A stretch of DNA of 11,422 nt from positions 1 through 11,422 of the forward strand of contig JALVSV010000363.1 of the NCBI GenBank assembly GCA_027024125.1, given 5' to 3'. A model generated the notes under the pieces. The model searched no databases. It was not told where the DNA came from and saw only the letters and a program-made list of their open reading frames with translations. Both the position numbers and the translations under genes were made by a program. Numbering within the stretch: the first letter of the stretch is position 1; the number at the start of each line of letters is the position of its first letter. Shown one piece after another: positions 7,342 through 11,422 of this stretch. Source of the DNA: Methylothermaceae bacterium. GTDB lineage: Bacteria > Pseudomonadota > Gammaproteobacteria > Methylococcales > Methylothermaceae.

Positions 7342-9343
7342 GATTTCCGGATCCGTTGGTTTGATCAGTCGTCTCCAACCGCGACCGCAACATCGACATG
7401 GCATGCAGCAAACCGGATACATCGCTGGCTGGCACCTCCATCAGCGCTTCCACCGATCTGGCACCAGGCAAAAGACATTCGGCGCGGTATTGCATCAGAG
7501 ATTCGCTCATTCTCGAATAATCGCAATAACTCAAAGGCAAGCGATAGCAGCCGAGCGCCTTCAGTTTGATTTCTTCCCACGGGGTCACGTCTACGACATG
7601 GGACGCCGGCAGGGGCTGACTCACTTCATAATAAAACAACCGGCAGGGAACCCCCAACCGCATCCAGGTGAATGTCACGGCGCGGGCCACCGCCACGTGA
7701 TCGCGGTGGATCTCGAGCGGGGCCGGAACCAACAGCCAGTCAGGCTTGAAATCACAGATCTCTTGCTCGATACGCTCCCGCAGGCCTTCGTCATCGCGGC
7801 AGCCGCCATCCGGATAATCCCATTGAGTGCAGTCGCCAACGCCCAGAACCGCCAAGGCACGACGCAGTTCCCGCTGGCGGACCGTTGCCGCAGGTTCGGG
7901 AAATCTTTGCTCAGGATCGCCTCTTTCGCCAGCGGTCACCACGACGACCCGCACCTTTGCCTCTCTGGCATTCAATCCAGCCAGCATCCCACCCACACCC
8001 AGGGTCTCGTCATCCGGATGGGGGGCGAACACCAGAAACCGGATGCCTCTTGGCAGTTCAAGCGGCCTTGGCGTGGGATACAGCGACAGTTCTGTTTCCC
8101 AGCCGTCTTGTTCTGCCCGGAACAATTTCAGATCAAGGTGCACGGCATCTTCAACCTCGTCTCCCTGGTAGAGCGCCAGGTATTGGCGGGCAATCTTTTC
8201 TGCATCGGGCCAGCGACCGGCCCATCGCATGGCCCGGGTGGAAAGCGCCAGCCGTTGATCCGGTTCCTGGAGGAGCGTCTCGATCGCTTCCGCCAGGGCG
8301 ACAGGATGGCGGGGGGGAAGCAGCCAGCCCCCGTTTCCCACCACTTCAGCAACACCCCCCACGGCCGTGGCGAGCACGGGCAGCCCTGCCACCTGGGCCT
8401 CCAGGTTGGCGAGGCCAAACGACTCGGTATCGGAGGTACTGACATAGACATCCGAGGCCCCGTAGTACCACTCTACTTGATGCGTGACCTGCATGTGCAA
8501 CCTGTCAGAAGGTAAACCAGCCTGCAGGGCAATCTGACGCAGCTCAGGATCCTCGTCCACTCCCAGGAGCACCAGATGCACACGGGAATGGTCGATCCTG
8601 GCACAGGCCTGAATCAAGTCCTGAAAGCGCTTGAGGGGCGCGTTGCGCCCAACGCCCAGCACCACGAACCAGTGATCTTCCCAGCCCAACAGACGACGGG
8701 CTTCGCTCCGTGATGGCACTTCCAGCACCGGCCGGGGATGGGGAATCACATGCCAATGAGGCGGCAGGGGATAATAGGCGAGATCTCGTGCCAGCTGATC
8801 CCGGCTCGCCCGGGTCGGCGACACCACCCAGTCAGACCTTTGGATGATCCTTCTTTCCCAACCCCTCATCCAGCCCATTACCCGATGATCCAATCTGGCA
8901 CCATCTTCGTGAAGCGCCTGGGTATAGCTTCCGAAACCATGCTGGGTCAGACCATGGCGGACCCGACGAGCCTGCCGGCCACCATACCACCAGCGAAACC
9001 ATTGGAAACCCACGGTGATCAGGGGGTCGTGACAATGGACATGGGTGATGTCGCGCTCGAAGGCAACCTTGGCGGCCAGTCGCCCCATATTGAGGCGTTC
9101 CAGTATGGCACCCACCAGCGGATCCACATCCACCACCGGCAACCAGCGGGCGCTCAACCTCACGATCCAGCGTTGCAGCCGTTGCATCCACGCCTGACTC
9201 CTGGGACCGCTATCCTCCTGGGACAGATAGACCACCATTACCCCATGCCGCTGCAACCCGGCAATGACCGGACAGAGACTCTTGCCGAGACCGAAGCGCC
9301 GGTCATCGGCCCGCTCACGGGTGACCATCAACAGGGAAATCAT
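7331..9343 (-). CDS. Fused GT4 glycosyltransferase and PIG-L/LmbE-type N-deacetylase
   Basis: 670 residues from ATG 9343. Residues 1 to about 395 form a GT-B, GT4-type glycosyltransferase: an HVHCHDP segment at 101-107, the phosphate-binding pair R233 and K238 (GRNAPLKRF), and the E-x7-E nucleotide-sugar motif at E307 and E315 (ESFGLANLE). Residues about 432-655 form a PIG-L/LmbE zinc deacetylase: PHPDDE at 441-446 gives His442 and the Asp residues, and HRDH at 546-549 gives the second metal-binding part. A linker of about 40 residues joins them. In known systems these activities are on separate proteins acting in succession (MshA/MshB, BshA/BshB, PIG-A/PIG-L): a GT4 adds GlcNAc and a PIG-L enzyme removes the acetyl. 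The fusion suggests the same pair acting on a glycan or lipid intermediate. GAGAGG, 5 nt upstream, favours ATG 9343 over the adjacent GTG 9346. The gene sits 9 nt after the GNAT stop and overlaps the methyltransferase start. Confidence 0.92.
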   Translation of the reverse strand: MISLLMVTRERADDRRFGLGKSLCPVIAGLQRHGVMVVYLSQEDSGPRSQAWMQRLQRWIVRLSARWLPVVDVDPLVGAILERLNMGRLAAKVAFERDITHVHCHDPLITVGFQWFRWWYGGRQARRVRHGLTQHGFGSYTQALHEDGARLDHRVMGWMRGWERRIIQRSDWVVSPTRASRDQLARDLAYYPLPPHWHVIPHPRPVLEVPSRSEARRLLGWEDHWFVVLGVGRNAPLKRFQDLIQACARIDHSRVHLVLLGVDEDPELRQIALQAGLPSDRLHMQVTHQVEWYYGASDVYVSTSDTESFGLANLEAQVAGLPVLATAVGGVAEVVGNGGWLLPPRHPVALAEAIETLLQEPDQRLALSTRAMRWAGRWPDAEKIARQYLALYQGDEVEDAVHLDLKLFRAEQDGWETELSLYPTPRPLELPRGIRFLVFAPHPDDETLGVGGMLAGLNAREAKVRVVVVTAGERGDPEQRFPEPAATVRQRELRRALAVLGVGDCTQWDYPDGGCRDDEGLRERIEQEICDFKPDWLLVPAPLEIHRDHVAVARAVTFTWMRLGVPCRLFYYEVSQPLPASHVVDVTPWEEIKLKALGCYRLPLSYCDYSRMSESLMQYRAECLLPGARSVEALMEVPASDVSGLLHAMSMLRSRLETTDQTNGSGNHAI

Positions 9344-9348
9344 CACGG

Positions 9349-9354
9349 CCTCTC
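9349..9354 (-). promoter_or_regulatory. Ribosome binding site of the GT4-deacetylase gene
   Basis: The minus strand reads GAGAGG, then CCGTG, then ATG at 9343. Spacing is 5 nt to this ATG but only 2 nt to the GTG at 9346, so the ATG is the better start. The site overlaps the TGA stop of the upstream GNAT gene (9353-9355), so translation of the two genes is probably coupled. Confidence 0.6.
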
Positions 9355-10336
9355 AAAAAAAGTCGGTGTCACCGGGCATCAGCCACCAGCGCCCGCGTAA
9401 GGCTTCCGGATCCGGACCCTCGGTCCAGGCGCAACTGGGAATATAGACATCCAGCGGCTCCACCCTCCCCCCCGTGGCGCTCAGTGTTTGAACCAGGGGC
9501 GTACTGGCCCAGGTGTAGAGCGAGGAGCCGAAACGCGGCGCCAGGCGCCTTGCCTGGAATATCGCCTCACCCATTGAAGCGGGATCGCCCACCCAGTCGA
9601 CCCAAAGGCAGCGCTCTCCCTCGCGGCGCAGCACCAAAACCCCAAGTTCGCGGCCGCTGAAGCGCTGCCGGAGCAGAAACAGGTGATATTGATGTTCGGG
9701 ATGACAGGCATAACGATGCAGCCAATAGTCAGGATTCCGGACTCCCACAATCACGTCACTGAGCGTTTCGCGCATCCGCCACCACAACCGCGCCAGCACT
9801 TCCCGGCTATCATTCACCGGGAGGGCACGAATCCGGGTCCGCCAGCGGGGCCGGTCTGGCAGGAGAGACCACTGGATTTCACTCATCCGGTCGACCCGGG
9901 TGTACAATCCCAGGCGTTCGGCCAGCCGCATGGCACGCAAATGGGGAAAGCCAAAGCCAAGCCAGTAAGGACGGCCCGCTCCCAGATAGCTCTCCAGGAA
10001 TGCAGCAGCGCAGCGCTGGAATGGTCCACGGCGGGTCAACAGCCCCCTCGCCGAAGGTTCGACCATCACATCGCCGATCTGCAGCGCCGCGACTGTCCGT
10101 CCGTTGCAACGTACGCTGCGGGGAAATCCGGCATAGTGGGCAACCAGTTCCCCCCCACGCCAGGCACCCATCGCCAACCCCCTGCCCTCGCCATACTTCC
10201 AGCGCCACCAGGATTGCGGCTTCGCTGCCCCAACCACCTTCTCGAACAGGGCATGCACCGTGGAATCACGGACAGAATCCACCGGCCCGATCCGCCAGCG
10301 GTCGTCATTGTAGCGCTCTGAAATGTCAGGATTCAT
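9353..10336 (-). CDS. GNAT-family N-acyltransferase
   Basis: 327 residues from ATG 10336. Residues about 15-155 look like a GNAT fold: the SWWRWKYGE segment at 42-50, two central strands (LAMGAWRGGELVAHYAG and TVAALQIGDVMVEPSARG), then the PYWLGFGFPHLRAMRLAERLG segment at 123-143, similar to the F-P-N/H-x3-x4-L-G pattern of GNAT enzymes in polysaccharide loci. The acetyl-CoA loop is not canonical: after ARG 97-99 the sequence is LLTRRGPF rather than RGxG. Residues about 165-327 may be a second, degenerate GNAT-like half. Likely role: moving an acyl group from acyl-CoA to an amino sugar. The ATG overlaps the stop of the ABC ATPase gene in an ATGA arrangement, and the next gene starts 9 nt after its end. 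A longer start at 10474 would overlap the ATPase by about 140 nt and is unlikely. The last codons contain seven consecutive T. Confidence 0.8.
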   Translation of the reverse strand: MNPDISERYNDDRWRIGPVDSVRDSTVHALFEKVVGAAKPQSWWRWKYGEGRGLAMGAWRGGELVAHYAGFPRSVRCNGRTVAALQIGDVMVEPSARGLLTRRGPFQRCAAAFLESYLGAGRPYWLGFGFPHLRAMRLAERLGLYTRVDRMSEIQWSLLPDRPRWRTRIRALPVNDSREVLARLWWRMRETLSDVIVGVRNPDYWLHRYACHPEHQYHLFLLRQRFSGRELGVLVLRREGERCLWVDWVGDPASMGEAIFQARRLAPRFGSSLYTWASTPLVQTLSATGGRVEPLDVYIPSCAWTEGPDPEALRGRWWLMPGDTDFF

Positions 10337-11422
10337 GCCTGAGGCGGCAGCCACCGGTGCTCCATCCAGCACAACCCAAGTTCCTTCCCCACCTGCCTGA
10401 CCCGGAACCTGGGATGGGCGGTCCAGCAATCGTAAATATGAAGCCCTGTGGCATCGAGAAGATAGATGTCGCAACCATACTCACCCGACATCAGAGGCAG
10501 GTCGGTCACTTCGTACACGATTCCCAGCCGTCCTCCCTCGAGTGCCACCAACGGGACCCGGTCCATTTCGGTACTGACACCGAAACAGTCTATGCCGTCA
10601 TTGCGTCGAATCACTACCCCAACGTGCAGATCCCGGGGATCGACTTCGTCATAGTCTGCCACCACTTCCAGACGCAACGTCGCACCGGTTGTATATGCAG
10701 GCAGGCCTTCGTCTTCCGGCGGCGGATCCACCAACTTTACGGCGGCGATCCAGGCCTGTCTTTCCTCAACGGCCCCGGGTGATGGAGATGGCGCCAGAGG
10801 CGCCGCGGGATGGGTGGCATCCTGCCTGCGCACATGATCCTGATAGGCATCCACCACCTCATCGACCGGTCCGACCAGATGCACCCTGCCATGATCCAGC
10901 CATAGCGCCCGGTCGCACAGATGACGCACCTGATACAACGAATGGGAACAGAAGGTCAGGGCTTTGCCCTGCTCGCGGAATGCATTCATCCGATCCATAC
11001 ACTTCTTCTGGAAGTGGGCATCCCCCACGGCAAGGGCCTCGTCTACAATCAGGATATCCGGATCCACGGAGGCCACCAGGGAAAAGGCAAGTCGGACGTA
11101 CATGCCGGAGGAATAGGTCTTGAGGGGTTGATGGATAAAATCTCCCAGTTCCGAAAACTCGATGATCTGCGGAATCCGCTGCCGGATCTCGGACTCGTCC
11201 AGCCCCATCAGGGCGCAGCCCAGACGCAGATTCTCCAGTCCGGAAAACTCGGGGTGGAATCCGGCCCCCAATTCAAGGATGGCAGCTACCCGTCCGTGAG
11301 TCTCCAGGGTTCCCGTACTTGGCTCGATAGTCCCGGCGAGTATTTTCATCAGGGTACTCTTGCCAGCCCCATTGTCGCCGACGATGCCGAGGGTCTCCCC
11401 GTAATCGAGCTGCAACGACACC
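10333..11422 (-). CDS. wzt-like: Wzt-like ABC transporter ATPase with C-terminal glycan-binding domain (5' truncated by window)
   Basis: 362 residues are visible; the N-terminus (perhaps 40-60 residues) lies beyond the right edge, and the first visible codon is a GTG that is probably an internal Val. Counting from there: Walker A GDNGAGKST at 15-23, the ELGAGFHPEFSGLEN stretch near 50-64 typical of polysaccharide exporters, signature YSSGM at 103-107, Walker B ILIVDE at 123-128, and switch His160 in CSHS. Residues about 222-345 form a beta-rich domain like the Wzt C-terminal carbohydrate-binding domain (PF14524), which in E. coli O8/O9a O-antigen export recognises the capped, non-reducing end of the chain. 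A Pro/Ala-rich linker (about 200-220) separates the two. The protein would power export of an undecaprenyl-linked glycan across the inner membrane with a Wzm permease, probably encoded to the right. Its TGA overlaps the next ATG. Confidence 0.93.
   Translation of the reverse strand, partial: VSLQLDYGETLGIVGDNGAGKSTLMKILAGTIEPSTGTLETHGRVAAILELGAGFHPEFSGLENLRLGCALMGLDESEIRQRIPQIIEFSELGDFIHQPLKTYSSGMYVRLAFSLVASVDPDILIVDEALAVGDAHFQKKCMDRMNAFREQGKALTFCSHSLYQVRHLCDRALWLDHGRVHLVGPVDEVVDAYQDHVRRQDATHPAAPLAPSPSPGAVEERQAWIAAVKLVDPPPEDEGLPAYTTGATLRLEVVADYDEVDPRDLHVGVVIRRNDGIDCFGVSTEMDRVPLVALEGGRLGIVYEVTDLPLMSGEYGCDIYLLDATGLHIYDCWTAHPRFRVRQVGKELGLCWMEHRWLPPQA

Noticed and set aside
7342..7422. Longer methyltransferase start at 7422 (213 residues)
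   Set aside because: The extra 27 residues are Cys/Arg-rich, unlike a methyltransferase N-terminus, and lie over the end of the deacetylase domain.
7340..8515. Plus-strand open frame of 391 codons
   Set aside because: It is antisense to the GT4-deacetylase gene, whose catalytic motifs cover this region. No ribosome site or motif supports the plus-strand frame.
9355..9361. Seven-base A run (T on the coding strand) at the end of the GNAT gene as a slippage site
   Set aside because: It falls on the final Phe-Phe-stop codons. A shift would alter only the last residues, so a programmed frameshift is not supported.
10333..10474. Longer GNAT start at 10474 (373 residues)
   Set aside because: It would overlap the Wzt-like gene by about 140 nt. 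The ATG at 10336 gives the common ATGA overlap, and the GNAT-like sequence begins after it.

Overview
The window is a surface-polysaccharide (O-antigen, capsule or exopolysaccharide) assembly and export locus. The organism is most likely a GC-rich Gram-negative bacterium. A proteobacterium fits best, but nothing here fixes the genus. The pointers are a Wzt-type ABC exporter ATPase with a C-terminal glycan-binding domain, several GT2/GT4 glycosyltransferases, glycan-decorating enzymes, and a secreted c-type haem/copper protein. All genes but one are on the minus strand, so the main cluster is transcribed right to left.

Layout, in transcription order from the right edge: (i) 11422-10333, Wzt-like ABC transporter ATPase (5' end outside the window); (ii) 10336-9353, GNAT-type N-acyltransferase, overlapping (i) by ATGA; (iii) 9343-7331, a fused GT4 glycosyltransferase and PIG-L/LmbE-type deacetylase, starting 9 nt after (ii); (iv) 7341-6781, a small SAM-dependent methyltransferase, overlapping (iii) by 11 nt; (v) 6711-5119, an acyltransferase-3/OpgC-like membrane O-acyltransferase with a ~118-residue insertion. 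These five look like one operon. A plus-strand gene follows, 3316-5085, facing (v) tail to tail with a 33-nt gap. It encodes a secreted redoxin / cytochrome c / peptidylglycine-monooxygenase-like copper protein. Divergent from it, 3200 to beyond position 1, is a very large triple-GT2 glycosyltransferase with a coiled coil built of 63-bp tandem repeats; its 3' end is outside the window.

How they may work together (inference): the GT2 and GT4 enzymes build the chain. The PIG-L domain would remove an N-acetyl group from an added sugar and the GNAT could re-acylate the freed amine. The methyltransferase and acyltransferase-3 would decorate or cap the chain, and the Wzt C-terminal domain would recognise it for export through a Wzm permease, probably encoded to the right of the window. 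The haem/copper protein is not an obvious part of glycan assembly and may be an independent insertion.

There is no gene-free stretch longer than about 115 bases. I saw no RNA genes, CRISPR, insertion sequences or attachment sites. The most unusual items are the GT4-PIG-L fusion next to a GNAT, the three-part redox/copper protein with a complete set of copper ligands, the large insertion in the acyltransferase, and the 21-residue repeats in the GT2 protein. Each family is known; I cannot claim a wholly new system.
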